A stretch of 64,000 bases of DNA from Chryseobacterium sp. FP211-J200 (lineage in GTDB: Bacteria; Bacteroidota; Bacteroidia; Flavobacteriales; Weeksellaceae). Below the pieces are notes generated by a model, which worked only from the letters and a program-made list of their open reading frames with translations, searched no databases and was not told the origin of the DNA. A program made the translations under genes and the position numbers. The DNA lies in NCBI RefSeq assembly GCF_001643375.1, contig NZ_LSHB01000011.1, forward strand, positions 62,001 to 126,000, read 5' to 3'. Shown here in pieces: positions 50,942 to 59,984 of this stretch (within the stretch, counting starts at the first letter, position 1; each line of letters opens with the position of its first letter).

Positions 50942-51514
50942 TCATATAATACTGAAATTCAATAAGTAACGAAGCTTTCCCTTTTTATCAATTTCGAAAG
51001 CATTTCTCAAGATAATGAAAACATTTGCGAGCGTCAAACCAACCATTGTGATCATTACAGACGCTGAACCGAGTTTTAAGAATGCAACAGTTAGAAAAAT
51101 AATTGGAGAAATAATGGCCAAAAATATTTGAAGCGAAATGATCTGCTTTACGATTGGTGATTTCTCTTTACTAAAAATCATGATCAATAATGGCGGCAAA
51201 AAATTAGCGATTGGAAACCACGCAAAAGGAAGTGAAGAAAGATTGATGATCTTGACCAAAGTAGAATTGAAAATCTCTTCCTTTTCTTCTATTAAAATCG
51301 GTTCATCAATTTTGATTTCTTCTGTTGGAATAATTGGAATTAATAGATCTTTTTCAGAAATATGCAGCGTTGAAGCCAGCGTTTTTAGTGTGTAACCTTT
51401 CGGTTCTGTGCCAGCTTCGATGCGCTGAATTGTTCTCACGGAAAGACCCGACATCTCGGCTAATTCTTCCTGTGTGAGATTCTTTTCTTCTCGTATTTTC
51501 TTTAATTCTGACAT
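50942..51514 (-). CDS. XRE-family regulator with C-terminal membrane domain
   Basis: 190 residues. N-terminal Cro/C1 helix-turn-helix: LKKIREEKNLTQEELAEMSGLSVRTIQRIEAGTEPKGYTLKTLASTLHI (about 4-53), with a linker to about 88. Then three hydrophobic segments (about 90-112, 125-145, 150-168). Membrane-bound XRE proteins probably sense envelope state. It precedes the serine hydrolase by 69 bp on the same strand and could control it. Confidence 0.88.
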   Translation of the reverse strand: MSELKKIREEKNLTQEELAEMSGLSVRTIQRIEAGTEPKGYTLKTLASTLHISEKDLLIPIIPTEEIKIDEPILIEEKEEIFNSTLVKIINLSSLPFAWFPIANFLPPLLIMIFSKEKSPIVKQIISLQIFLAIISPIIFLTVAFLKLGSASVMITMVGLTLANVFIILRNAFEIDKKGKLRYLLNFSII

Positions 51515-51561
51515 TTATAAAAGTACCGAAAGCAAATTTAATATTTCATTTTATTAATTAT

Positions 51562-51590
51562 AAAAAAAACCTTTCCAAAAAAGAAAGGTT
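51562..51590 (-). terminator. Terminator downstream of the membrane-anchored gene
   Basis: On the minus strand AACCTTTC/GAAAGGTT, then a run of eight T. Confidence 0.8.
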
Positions 51591-51596
51591 GATCAT

Positions 51597-51962
51597 TTAT
51601 TTCATGTTTAGAACTTTATCGACAACGTAAACAGTGTTCCCGCGCCAAGGCAAAGTCCCATGATATTCTTTGTAATGAAGGTCAAAATACTTTCCGCTGT
51701 TCAGCTCCAATTGTTTGAAAACCGAATCATTCTCAATAGAGAATTCAAACTGATTGCTACCAATTGGCGCTCCTGGTTTTGCAGCTCCAAATCCTTCCTG
51801 GATCAGTTTACCTTCATAGGTTTTGAAGACATTTCCTTTGTTCACCGCATAATTGAGATATCCTGATTTGACGCCTTCGCCAAAGACAAAATAATATTTC
51901 CACCAAACGAAAACGCCGAGAAATAAAAAAATTACGGCCAGGCTCATCCAAAGATATTTCAT
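51597..51962 (-). CDS. Conserved membrane-anchored protein of unknown function
   Basis: 121 residues with one N-terminal transmembrane segment (about 4-24) and a periplasmic or cytoplasmic body containing LIQEGFGAAKPGAPIGSNQFEFSIEND and YFDLHYKEYHGTLPWRGNTVYVVD. The WRG-N-Y pattern is conserved in Bacteroidota homologues, sometimes mislabelled 6-phosphogluconate dehydrogenase; nothing here supports an enzyme of that kind. Separate transcript, with a terminator after it. Confidence 0.75.
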   Translation of the reverse strand: MKYLWMSLAVIFLFLGVFVWWKYYFVFGEGVKSGYLNYAVNKGNVFKTYEGKLIQEGFGAAKPGAPIGSNQFEFSIENDSVFKQLELNSGKYFDLHYKEYHGTLPWRGNTVYVVDKVLNMK

Positions 51963-51991
51963 ACTGTGTTTTTAAAGTTAACCAAAGTTAG

Positions 51992-53134
51992 TTATTTTTT
52001 CGAGATCGCTCTGGAAATCACGATTTTCTGAATTTCAGAAGTTCCTTCGTAGATCTGGGTGATCTTCGCATCACGCATCATTCTTTCCACGTGATATTCT
52101 TTCACATAGCCGTAACCACCATGGATCTGAACCGCTTCTATCGTCGTGTCCATCGCTACTTGAGACGCATACAATTTTGCCATTGCACCACTTTCTGAGA
52201 TGTCTTTGCCTTCGTCTTTTTCAGCTGCCGCTTTGTAGATCAACATTCTTGCCGCCATAATGCTTACGTGCATATCTGCCAGTTTGAAAGCGATTGCCTG
52301 ATGATTGATGATCTCTGTCCCGAAAGATTTTCTTTCCTTAGCATATTTCAGTGACAATTCGTACGCACCAGAAGCAATTCCCAAAGCCTGAGAAGCAATC
52401 CCGATTCTGCCTCCATTAAGAACAGCCATTGCAAACGCGAATCCGAAACCGTCTTCACCAATTCTGTTTTCCTTAGGCACTTTCACGTCTGTGAACATCA
52501 AAGAATGTGTATCACTTCCTCTGATTCCCAATTTATCTTCTTTTTTTCCAACCTGAAAACCTTCCCAACCTCTTTCTACGATGAAAGCGTTGATCCCTTT
52601 ATGTTTTTTCTCTGGATGCGTCTGCGCGATCACAACATAGTAAGTAGCGTTTCCACCATTCGTGATCCAGTTTTTGGTTCCATTTAATAAGTAATAATCA
52701 CCTTTGTCTTCAGCTGTGGTTGACTGAGATGTTGCATCAGAACCTGCTTCTGGTTCAGATAATGCAAATGCACCGATTACCTCTCCACTTGCAAGTGGTT
52801 TCAGATACTTCATTTTCTGTTCTTCGCTGGCAAATTTTTCTATCCCAGCGCAAACCAAAGAGTTGTTCACAGACATTACAACGGCAGCCGAAGCGTCAAT
52901 TTTGGCAATTTCTTCCATTGCTAAAACGTAAGAGATACTATCCAAACCTGCTCCGCCATATTTCGGATCGACCATCATCCCCAAAAATCCCATCTCGCCC
53001 ATCTTTTTCACGGCATCGTACGGAAATTTCTGTTCGTTATCTCTTTCGATAACACCTTGCAAAAGTTCTGCGTGTGCAAAATCCCTTGCGGCCTGTTGTA
53101 TCATTTGTTGCTCTTCTGTAAGATTGAAATCCAT
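51992..53134 (-). CDS. Acyl-CoA dehydrogenase
   Basis: FAD enzyme for the first beta-oxidation step. 380 residues from the ATG at 53134 (MDFNLTEEQQMIQQAARDFA); the frame extends 16 codons further but those residues are not family-like. Motifs: GAFALSEPEAGSDATSQSTTAE (about 120-140), NGTKNWITNGGNA, ERKSFGTEIINHQAIAFKLADM and the catalytic Glu region QIHGGYGYVKEYHVERMMRDAKITQIYEGTSEIQ (Glu about 364). Short-chain type by pattern. It is divergent from two acyl-CoA ligase genes. Confidence 0.95.
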   Translation of the reverse strand: MDFNLTEEQQMIQQAARDFAHAELLQGVIERDNEQKFPYDAVKKMGEMGFLGMMVDPKYGGAGLDSISYVLAMEEIAKIDASAAVVMSVNNSLVCAGIEKFASEEQKMKYLKPLASGEVIGAFALSEPEAGSDATSQSTTAEDKGDYYLLNGTKNWITNGGNATYYVVIAQTHPEKKHKGINAFIVERGWEGFQVGKKEDKLGIRGSDTHSLMFTDVKVPKENRIGEDGFGFAFAMAVLNGGRIGIASQALGIASGAYELSLKYAKERKSFGTEIINHQAIAFKLADMHVSIMAARMLIYKAAAEKDEGKDISESGAMAKLYASQVAMDTTIEAVQIHGGYGYVKEYHVERMMRDAKITQIYEGTSEIQKIVISRAISKK

Positions 53135-53232
53135 AAGTCTTTTTATTATATTTTTCGTTCGTAAATATAAACTTTTTGACAAAAAATCAAAGGAAAATGC
53201 AGCATTTTGTTATCTGAGAAAAAAAAAATATA

Positions 53233-53248
53233 TTTACGATAATGTAAA
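53233..53248. promoter_or_regulatory. Possible operator dyad in the acyl-CoA dehydrogenase / ligase divergent region
   Basis: TTTAC-GATAAT-GTAAA, a 5-bp-arm dyad in the 148-bp divergent spacer. Position suggests a regulator of fatty-acid genes. It differs from the TTACGG dyad described above. Weak evidence. Confidence 0.3.
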
Positions 53249-53282
53249 CTCAATTTTAATTATATATTAACAACCATATCAT

Positions 53283-55049
53283 ATGAACGTTAAAAGAATA
53301 TTTGATTTTTCTGCGCTGGCCTTAGAAAAATTTCCGAACGAAGACTGCCTCGTTACCAAAAAAAATGGAAAATGGATCAAAACTTCTACGATGGAATTCG
53401 TGAATCAGGGAAACAAGATCTCTCGCGGGCTTTTGAAATTGGGTATTAAACCTGGCGACAAAATCGGACTTGTCACTGCAAACAATATAACAGAATGGGC
53501 CATCATGGATCTGGGGATTTCTCAGATAGGTGTTGTAACGGTTCCGGTCTATCCTACGATCTCTGAGGAAGATTACATCTATATCTTCAATAATTCTGAG
53601 ATAAAATATTGTTTTGTATCAGACAAAGACCTCTATAAAAAACTTACAAGTGCAAAAGCTCAAATTCCTTCCTTGGTAGGTGTCTTTACCTTCGATGATA
53701 TTGATGGCGCCCCTAACTGGAATGAGATCTTGGACCTGGGCGAAAATGACCTAACACAGGATGAAGTGGATGATCTTGCAAAAGCCATCAATCCTGAAGA
53801 TATCGCCACCATCATTTACACTTCGGGAACAACCGGAAAACCCAAAGGAGTTCCATTGACGCATAATAACCTTGTGGCCAATGTACTTGCTAGCACACCA
53901 AGAATCCCAAAAGATAAGAGTCTGGATTATAAAGAACTAAAAGCACTCAGTTTTCTTCCAATCTGTCACGTTTTCGAAAGGATGATATTTTACCTTTATC
54001 TAAGTAATGGAATCTCCATCTATTTTGCAGAAAGCATCGAGAAGATCGGTGAAAATGTAAAGGAAGTAAAACCTCACTATATGACCGTTGTTCCAAGGTT
54101 GGTAGAAAAAGTTTATGATTCTATCTACAATAAAGGAACGGCTGCTGGTGGACTGAAATCTAAAATTTTCCTTTGGTCACTTGGTATCGCAGAGAAATAT
54201 GAGATTGAAAAACCTAGATCCTTCATGCACACGATCGCAGATAAATTGGTCTTCAAAAAATGGAGAGAAGGTCTAGGTGGAAATCTAATCACTTTGGTTT
54301 CTGGTTCAGCAGCATTGTCTAAACGTTTGAATGTAATGTTTCACGCTGCTGGAATCCCCATTTTGGAAGGTTATGGATTGACAGAAACTTCGCCCGTTAT
54401 TTCTGTTAACAGTTTCGGGAAAGTGAAAGCTGGATCCGTGGGAATCCCTCTCGAAAATGTAAAAGTGAGGATCGAGTCAGATGGTGAGATCGTTGTAAAA
54501 GGACCATCTGTCTTTGCAGGATACTATCAAGACGAAGAAAAAACCAACGAAGCTTTTACTAGTGACGGTTATTTCAAAACAGGCGACATCGGGATGTTGG
54601 ACGAAGATAATTTCCTATTCATTACCGATAGAAAGAAAGAAATGTTCAAAACATCTGGTGGAAAATTCATTGCGCCACAGGTGATAGAAAACTTAGCTAA
54701 GGCTTCGAAGTTCATCGAACAGATCATGGTAGTCGGTGATGGTGAAAAAATGCCTTGCGCATTGGTTCAGCCTGACTTCAACTATACAAAGACGTGGGCA
54801 GAACTTCATAATGTGAAAATCTCTGATTCCCACAAAGAAATTGCTGCAAATCCTGCTGTAAAATCCCGAATAGAAAAGGAAATCGAAAACATGAACCAAC
54901 ATCTAGGCAAATGGGAACAAATCAAAAAGATAGAACTGACGCCAAAAGTCTGGACCATAGACGATGGACTTCTAACACCTACTCTGAAACTAAAAAGAAA
55001 AGCGATCAAGGCAGAATTCCAAGATCTCTACGACAGAATGTACAAATAG
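53283..55049 (+). CDS. Long-chain acyl-CoA synthetase (first of tandem pair)
   Basis: 588 residues with the full ANL-ligase set: TIIYTSGTTGKPKGVPLTHNN (P-loop, about 177-197), FLPICHVFERMIFYLYL, VPRLVEKVYD, EGYGLTETSPVISV (about 361-374), YFKTGDIGMLDEDNFLFITDRKKEMFKTSGGKFIAPQVIENL and LTPTLKLKRK with the C-terminal catalytic Lys. Divergent from acyl-CoA dehydrogenase and followed by a close paralogue, so the locus activates and degrades fatty acids. Confidence 0.93.
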   Translation: MNVKRIFDFSALALEKFPNEDCLVTKKNGKWIKTSTMEFVNQGNKISRGLLKLGIKPGDKIGLVTANNITEWAIMDLGISQIGVVTVPVYPTISEEDYIYIFNNSEIKYCFVSDKDLYKKLTSAKAQIPSLVGVFTFDDIDGAPNWNEILDLGENDLTQDEVDDLAKAINPEDIATIIYTSGTTGKPKGVPLTHNNLVANVLASTPRIPKDKSLDYKELKALSFLPICHVFERMIFYLYLSNGISIYFAESIEKIGENVKEVKPHYMTVVPRLVEKVYDSIYNKGTAAGGLKSKIFLWSLGIAEKYEIEKPRSFMHTIADKLVFKKWREGLGGNLITLVSGSAALSKRLNVMFHAAGIPILEGYGLTETSPVISVNSFGKVKAGSVGIPLENVKVRIESDGEIVVKGPSVFAGYYQDEEKTNEAFTSDGYFKTGDIGMLDEDNFLFITDRKKEMFKTSGGKFIAPQVIENLAKASKFIEQIMVVGDGEKMPCALVQPDFNYTKTWAELHNVKISDSHKEIAANPAVKSRIEKEIENMNQHLGKWEQIKKIELTPKVWTIDDGLLTPTLKLKRKAIKAEFQDLYDRMYK

Positions 55050-55052
55050 ATC

Positions 55053-55078
55053 AAAGCTATCCAATGGATAGCTTTTTT
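55053..55078 (+). terminator. Terminator between the two acyl-CoA synthetase genes
   Basis: 10-bp perfect stem AAAGCTATCC/GGATAGCTTT with a 3-nt loop and T run, so the second gene has its own promoter. Confidence 0.85.
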
Positions 55079-55146
55079 TATAGAATTATTAACAGCAGCA
55101 AACTTAAGTTTTATTTATATTTGCTTTGAACGTAAGTTATAAAACT

Positions 55147-56904
55147 ATGGAAGTAAAAAGGATTTTCGACATTCCTTATTATTCGAAAGCCAATTTCGAG
55201 AAAGATGATTTTGTCTGTGACAAGAGAAACGGAAAATGGGAAAAAGTGTCAACAGATCAATACATCGATATTACCAATCAGCTTTCCAGAGCACTTCTGA
55301 AATATGGATTGAAAAAAGGTGATAAAATTGCGCTCATCACTTCTACCAATCGCGTGGAATGGTGTTTTTTCGACCAAGCTGCTTTACAGATAGGTTTGGT
55401 TACTGTTCCCATCTATCCATCAATATCCAGTGAAGATTGTGTTTACAATCTTGAAAATTCTGACTCCAAAGTTTGTATCGTTTCGGATGAAAAGTTATTT
55501 GAGAAAATCAATTCAATCAAAGATCAGCTTCCTGCTTTGAAAGAGATTTTAACGTTTGATGAAGTTTCTGGAGCAAAAAATTGGAAAGAACTCTTTGATC
55601 TGGGAAAAGAAAATGACAATCAAAAAGAAGTTGATGACATCAAAAATTCAATTTCTGAAGATGAATTGGCTTCTATCATTTATACTTCCGGAACAACTGG
55701 TAGACCGAAAGGTGTGATGCTAACTCACAAAAATATCGTTTCCGATGTTCTTGGCTGTGAAGACAGAGTGCCGCACAAGGACTCCAAAAACAGAGCTTTG
55801 AGTTTCCTTCCGCTTTGTCACGTGTATGAAAGAATGATCCTTTATCTATTCACAACAAATGGAATCTCCATCTATTTCGCTGAAAGCAATGATAAGCTGA
55901 GCGAAAATCTTAAAGAAGTGAAACCTCAATATTTGACCGTTGTTCCAAGAATGATTGAAAAAGTCTTTGACGCGATCAACAAAAAAGGAACAGAATCTGG
56001 CGGAATCAAGTCCAAAATATTCCTTTGGTCACTTAAGGTTGCTGAAAAATACAAAGTGGGAACTTCGAAGTCCCTTTCTCATATCATTGCAGACAAACTG
56101 GTTTTCAGCAAATGGAGAGAAGGTCTTGGTGGAAATCTAATCACTTTGGTTTCCGGTTCTGCGGCTCTTTCCAAACGATTGAACACGATGTTTCACGCGG
56201 CTGGAATTCCGATTCTTGAAGGTTATGGATTGACGGAAACTTCGCCCGTGATTGCCGTTAACAGTTTTGGTTACACCAAAATCGGTTCGGTTGGAAGACC
56301 TATTGAAAATATTGATGTCAAGATCCAGGAAGATGGTGAAATCACGGTGAAAGGTCCTACAGTAACACAAGGTTATTATAAAGACGAAGAAAAGACCAAA
56401 GAAGCTTTTACGGACGACGGCTATTTCAAAACGGGAGATATCGGAATGTTGGATGAGGATAATTTCCTTTTCATCACGGACAGAAAGAAAGAAATGTTCA
56501 AAACTTCCGGCGGAAAATATGTAGCACCTCAAGTCATCGAGAATTTAGCGAAAGCTTCACAATTCATTGAGCAGATCATGGTGGTTGGTGATGGTGAAAA
56601 AATGCCGACCGCATTAGTCCAACCGGATTTTGAATATGCAAAAAATTGGGCTTCAAAAAATAAGATCAACATCGGAACTTCACCTGAAGAGATTGCCAGT
56701 TCCAAGGAACTGAAAGCTGAAATCCAAAAAGAACTTGAAAAAATAAATGCACATCTCGGCAAATGGGAACAAGTCAAAAAAATTGAATTGACGCCTGAAG
56801 TCTGGACAGAAAATAATGGTTTGCTAACTCCTACTTTGAAATTGAAAAGGAAAGTTGTGAAAGAGCGATTCAATGATTTGTATGAGAAGCTTTATGATAG
56901 GTAA
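55147..56904 (+). CDS. Long-chain acyl-CoA synthetase (second of tandem pair)
   Basis: 585 residues from the ATG at 55147; an upstream in-frame ATG at 55126 adds seven residues and is less likely. High similarity to the preceding gene over the full length (same motifs SIIYTSGTTGRPKGVMLTHKN, EGYGLTETSPVIAV, FKTGDIGMLDEDNFLFITDRKKEMFKTSGGKYVAPQVIENLAKAS, TPTLKLKRK), so it arose by tandem duplication. Differences concentrate in the N-terminal 130 residues and the C-terminal 60, as expected if substrate range diverged. Confidence 0.93.
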   Translation: MEVKRIFDIPYYSKANFEKDDFVCDKRNGKWEKVSTDQYIDITNQLSRALLKYGLKKGDKIALITSTNRVEWCFFDQAALQIGLVTVPIYPSISSEDCVYNLENSDSKVCIVSDEKLFEKINSIKDQLPALKEILTFDEVSGAKNWKELFDLGKENDNQKEVDDIKNSISEDELASIIYTSGTTGRPKGVMLTHKNIVSDVLGCEDRVPHKDSKNRALSFLPLCHVYERMILYLFTTNGISIYFAESNDKLSENLKEVKPQYLTVVPRMIEKVFDAINKKGTESGGIKSKIFLWSLKVAEKYKVGTSKSLSHIIADKLVFSKWREGLGGNLITLVSGSAALSKRLNTMFHAAGIPILEGYGLTETSPVIAVNSFGYTKIGSVGRPIENIDVKIQEDGEITVKGPTVTQGYYKDEEKTKEAFTDDGYFKTGDIGMLDEDNFLFITDRKKEMFKTSGGKYVAPQVIENLAKASQFIEQIMVVGDGEKMPTALVQPDFEYAKNWASKNKINIGTSPEEIASSKELKAEIQKELEKINAHLGKWEQVKKIELTPEVWTENNGLLTPTLKLKRKVVKERFNDLYEKLYDR

Positions 56905-56930
56905 TCATCACCGAATTGGAATGACACATT

Positions 56931-57099
56931 GCAGCCCGACTTATCTCATCTTTTTTATTTTTTATTTGAATCGATGAACCACTTCGTTAGGTTTGAGTGG
57001 AAATCCTTTTTTGCGGAGGGAAAAGCTAAGGTACAAAAAAGATTGACTTCGTCGAACCACTTCGTTAGGTTTGGGAACGGAAGGCGGAAATAGCTGCCC
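56931..57099 (-). repeat. Dispersed intergenic repeat, copy B (about 169 bp, inverted relative to copy A)
   Basis: Read on the minus strand it begins GGGCAGCTATTTCCGCCTTCC and ends AGTCGGGCTGC, matching 40525-40708 apart from the centre. It occupies the gap between the second acyl-CoA synthetase and the 78-residue gene. Confidence 0.75.
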
Positions 57100-57113
57100 A
57101 AATAATTAAATAA

Positions 57114-57350
57114 ATGAATATAACCCGAACAGAATTAATAAAAATCTGCGACCGATTTCTTGAAGATAAGATCAGCAAAGAGGAAATGATCCATTTTGCA
57201 ACATCGGTGATGTTTGATGATGAGGACAAGTATGAATGTGAGGATGAAATCGTGGAAGAAATCCTTTCTCAATGGGACAATGTTCACACGCAACATAAGA
57301 TCAATAAAAGAAGCATCCAATTTTTGAGGGATAATCTTCTGAAAATTTAG
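57114..57350 (+). CDS. Small protein of unknown function
   Basis: 78 residues, acidic and helical (LIKICDRFLEDKISKEEMIHFATSVMFDDEDKYECEDEIVEEILSQWDN). No signal peptide. It starts 15 bp after the repeat copy B and is followed by its own terminator, which supports a real gene. I recognise no family. Confidence 0.65.
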   Translation: MNITRTELIKICDRFLEDKISKEEMIHFATSVMFDDEDKYECEDEIVEEILSQWDNVHTQHKINKRSIQFLRDNLLKI

Positions 57351-57352
57351 TC

Positions 57353-57388
57353 AAAAAAAAACGCTCCGAAACTCGAAGCGTTTTTTTT
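57353..57388. terminator. Bidirectional terminator
   Basis: ACGCT(C/T)CGA-type stem with A and T runs on both sides, between convergent genes. One G-T pair. Confidence 0.85.
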
Positions 57389-57581
57389 ATTTTTTCTCTG
57401 CCAGTTTGCTCCACATATGGAGAATGTAAACGACAATGATTCCCAATATCCCAGCTGAGATAGAAAATATGAATTTCGTATTCTCATCGTCCATAAAACC
57501 CGCTTGCCAATCCAATGCATATAGACTTACTGCAATTGAGAAGATAAAAACGGCCAAGAATACTTTATAAAATGTTTTCAT
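57387..57581 (-). CDS. Small membrane protein
   Basis: 64 residues with two transmembrane segments (about 5-22 and 38-56), a charged loop (GFMDDENTKF) and a Lys-rich tail. It starts 12 bp after the end of marC-like gene on the same strand, so it is probably cotranscribed. No family recognised. Confidence 0.6.
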   Translation of the reverse strand: MKTFYKVFLAVFIFSIAVSLYALDWQAGFMDDENTKFIFSISAGILGIIVVYILHMWSKLAEKK

Positions 57582-57593
57582 TCTGATGAAATT

Positions 57594-58196
57594 TTAAAAA
57601 TGAATATAGTTCTGAAATAGCTGTGCAAAGTTAGCTGTAAATAATTTAATAGAGATGGCCAAAAGGATAATTCCGAAAACTTTTTGCAAAACCTGAAGTG
57701 ATCCTTCGCCTAGTTTTTTCTCTATCCATGGCGCTAATCTCAAAACAGCATAAACCAGGATCGTATTGAGGACAATTCCGCAAATGATATTGATATCGTG
57801 GTATTCTGCTCTTAGGGATAAAGTTGTGGTCAATGTTCCAGCTCCTGCGATCAATGGAAATGCAATTGGGACAATGGATGCAGCCTGAGGCTGATTTGTT
57901 TTATGGATCTCTATTCCCAGGATCATTTCTATCGCGATGATGAAAATGACGAAAGCTCCTGCAATTGCAAAGGAATTAACATCTACGCCAATGAATTTCA
58001 GAATGTTATTCCCGATGAAAAGAAATGAGATCATCAAGATTCCGGCAACGATGGCTGCTTTCTCGGATTCGATTTTTCCAAATTTCTGACGCAACGAAAC
58101 GATGATCGGAACCGATCCCAAAATATCGATGACCGCAAACAATACCATAAAGGCCGTCATTGTTTCTTTGATAGAAAATTCTTCTAAAAATTCCAT
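57594..58196 (-). CDS. MarC-family membrane protein
   Basis: 200 residues with six transmembrane segments: FMVLFAVIDILGSVPIIVSL, AGILMISFLFIGNNILKFIG, FAIAGAFVIFIIAIEMILGIEI, ASIVPIAFPLIAGAGTLTTTLSL, IICGIVLNTILVYAVLRL and VFGIILLAISIKLFTANF. The PLIAGAGT motif is typical of MarC. Function unclear; the old link to multiple antibiotic resistance is not supported for MarC itself. Confidence 0.92.
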   Translation of the reverse strand: MEFLEEFSIKETMTAFMVLFAVIDILGSVPIIVSLRQKFGKIESEKAAIVAGILMISFLFIGNNILKFIGVDVNSFAIAGAFVIFIIAIEMILGIEIHKTNQPQAASIVPIAFPLIAGAGTLTTTLSLRAEYHDINIICGIVLNTILVYAVLRLAPWIEKKLGEGSLQVLQKVFGIILLAISIKLFTANFAQLFQNYIHF

Positions 58197-58247
58197 AACT
58201 TTGATTTTAAAGATTTCGCAAAAATATGAATAATTTTTGACAAATTA

Positions 58248-59984
58248 TTAAAGCTTACTATAGACTTCTTCTATTTCTTTTAAAATCTCGGACTGGTTCT
58301 CTTTGGAAGAATAGGGAGAATATTTTTCGATATTGATTTTGGCTATCAGTTGGCTGAATTTTTCAGATTCCCTCAATCCTAAATTGGTTTTTAGATGGTC
58401 TTGAAAATTAAGCGAATATCTGGTTTTGGAATATTGATCAGCTTCTGCTTTCAACTCTTCGAATCCTTGAAAAAATCTGGAACTTTCTCCTGAATCGATC
58501 ATTTTTTGTAAGTAGCCCAAATGGGAATCCAGGTCAAAATGATTCTTATTCTTCAGCATTACTTCTGTCTCAGCGATGGTTACGATTGGTTTTGATGCTA
58601 TATTTTTCTTTTCCAGGTCTTGTTTCTTTTTATCCTTGATCTTTTTATTGAAATAAAGGAACAACAGCGCTCCGAAGCCTACAATCAAAAGATTCCCTAG
58701 AATCACCATCCAACTCATCTTCTTATGTTCTTTGACCTTCAGTTTTTGAGTGCTTAAAACAGGAGAATCTACTTTCTCCAAAACATTGTTGGTGTACTCA
58801 TTTACTTTTTGTAAGGTTGTTTTGGCGTTTGCTATATCTTGTGCATTCACAGCGTTTAATGCTAAAAATTTGGAACCCAATTCCACATACTTTTCTTCTT
58901 TTGGATCGAAGTAGGAAAAATCTTCCGTCGCAATTCTTAGATCACCTCTTTTCTTTGGGATGATGACGTATTGTGCTTCCACTTCACCTTCGATTCCATT
59001 CATTGTTGCAATAGAGCTATTAATGATCTTCGGTTCAAAGATCTCATAATCAGGAGAAGGTAAGATCTTCGGAACAATTGCTGGTGAAAGATTTCCGTTG
59101 CCAGAAAGTTTAACAGAAATATTGAAGGCTTTGTTGATCTCAAAATTCTCTTTTCCTTTGTCGATCATTTCAATCTTCACATCATATTTTCCAACTGCGT
59201 TATTGAAGTTTTCAGGCGCACCTTCGGGCATTCTTTTTACATTAAGCTTGGCTTTATTAGAAACCAGAACGTTTTTATGATTGGTAAATGGTACCTCCAT
59301 AGGCGGAACCTCCATCACACCAGCAACTTTCGGGATGATCACGAACATTCCTACGACCTGTGCCGAGTAATCATTCTCAGAATCCTCTATCGATTCATCA
59401 AAGTTGGCAATAGAGCGGATGGCGATATTACGCGTAGGTTCAAACTTAGCGGGCTCCAGATGGCGAAAGTTCGAGATATTTCTAGAAAATGCTTTCAGTA
59501 CAACTACAGCTGGCTCGTTTTTGTACACTTCCCTCTCTTCCAGCTGCATGTTGAGATACATGTTCTTAGCAGGATTACTGGTTGCCAAAGGTTTTTTCTC
59601 TGCTTCTTTTACAAAAACATCAATAGGTTCTGTTTTGTACATTTTCCCATTGACCTTTACAAGGGCAGATCCAATTTTTACACTTCCTGTCTGCTTTGGA
59701 ATCAATGAAAATTGATAGACCATCTGGTTGATCCTGATCTTCTTTACAGGATCGATCAATGTATTTTGCTCTGAAGCAAAGTCATAATTGAATTTTGAAA
59801 AATCCGGCAGCTTAATAGGCGTTTCCTGGATCAAGTCCTCACCAAAGATCTCCAAGACTACCGTGAAGGTAATCGGAGTGTTCACACGGGCTTCCTGTGT
59901 ATTGACCTCAGAGTAAAGATTTACCTGAGCAAAGGAAAAAGCCGATGCTAATAGGAATAATATGTATAAATTTTTCTTTATCAT
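58248..59984 (-). CDS. batD: BatD-family protein
   Basis: 578 residues. A signal peptide ends at FAQVNLYSEVN (about 20). The large periplasmic part contains immunoglobulin-like repeats (ARVNTPITFTVVLEIFGEDLIQETPIKLPDFSKFNYDFASEQN; AGVMEVPPMEVPFTNHKNVLVSNKAKL; NISVKLSGNGNLSPAIVPKILPSPDYEIFEPK), then one transmembrane segment near residue 425-440 and a cytoplasmic C-terminus. BatD belongs to the Bat (Bacteroides aerotolerance) operon, whose products form an inner-membrane complex of unclear function. The upstream gene encodes the TPR partner BatC. The usual BatA and BatB genes are not next to it here. Confidence 0.88.
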   Translation of the reverse strand: MIKKNLYILFLLASAFSFAQVNLYSEVNTQEARVNTPITFTVVLEIFGEDLIQETPIKLPDFSKFNYDFASEQNTLIDPVKKIRINQMVYQFSLIPKQTGSVKIGSALVKVNGKMYKTEPIDVFVKEAEKKPLATSNPAKNMYLNMQLEEREVYKNEPAVVVLKAFSRNISNFRHLEPAKFEPTRNIAIRSIANFDESIEDSENDYSAQVVGMFVIIPKVAGVMEVPPMEVPFTNHKNVLVSNKAKLNVKRMPEGAPENFNNAVGKYDVKIEMIDKGKENFEINKAFNISVKLSGNGNLSPAIVPKILPSPDYEIFEPKIINSSIATMNGIEGEVEAQYVIIPKKRGDLRIATEDFSYFDPKEEKYVELGSKFLALNAVNAQDIANAKTTLQKVNEYTNNVLEKVDSPVLSTQKLKVKEHKKMSWMVILGNLLIVGFGALLFLYFNKKIKDKKKQDLEKKNIASKPIVTIAETEVMLKNKNHFDLDSHLGYLQKMIDSGESSRFFQGFEELKAEADQYSKTRYSLNFQDHLKTNLGLRESEKFSQLIAKINIEKYSPYSSKENQSEILKEIEEVYSKL

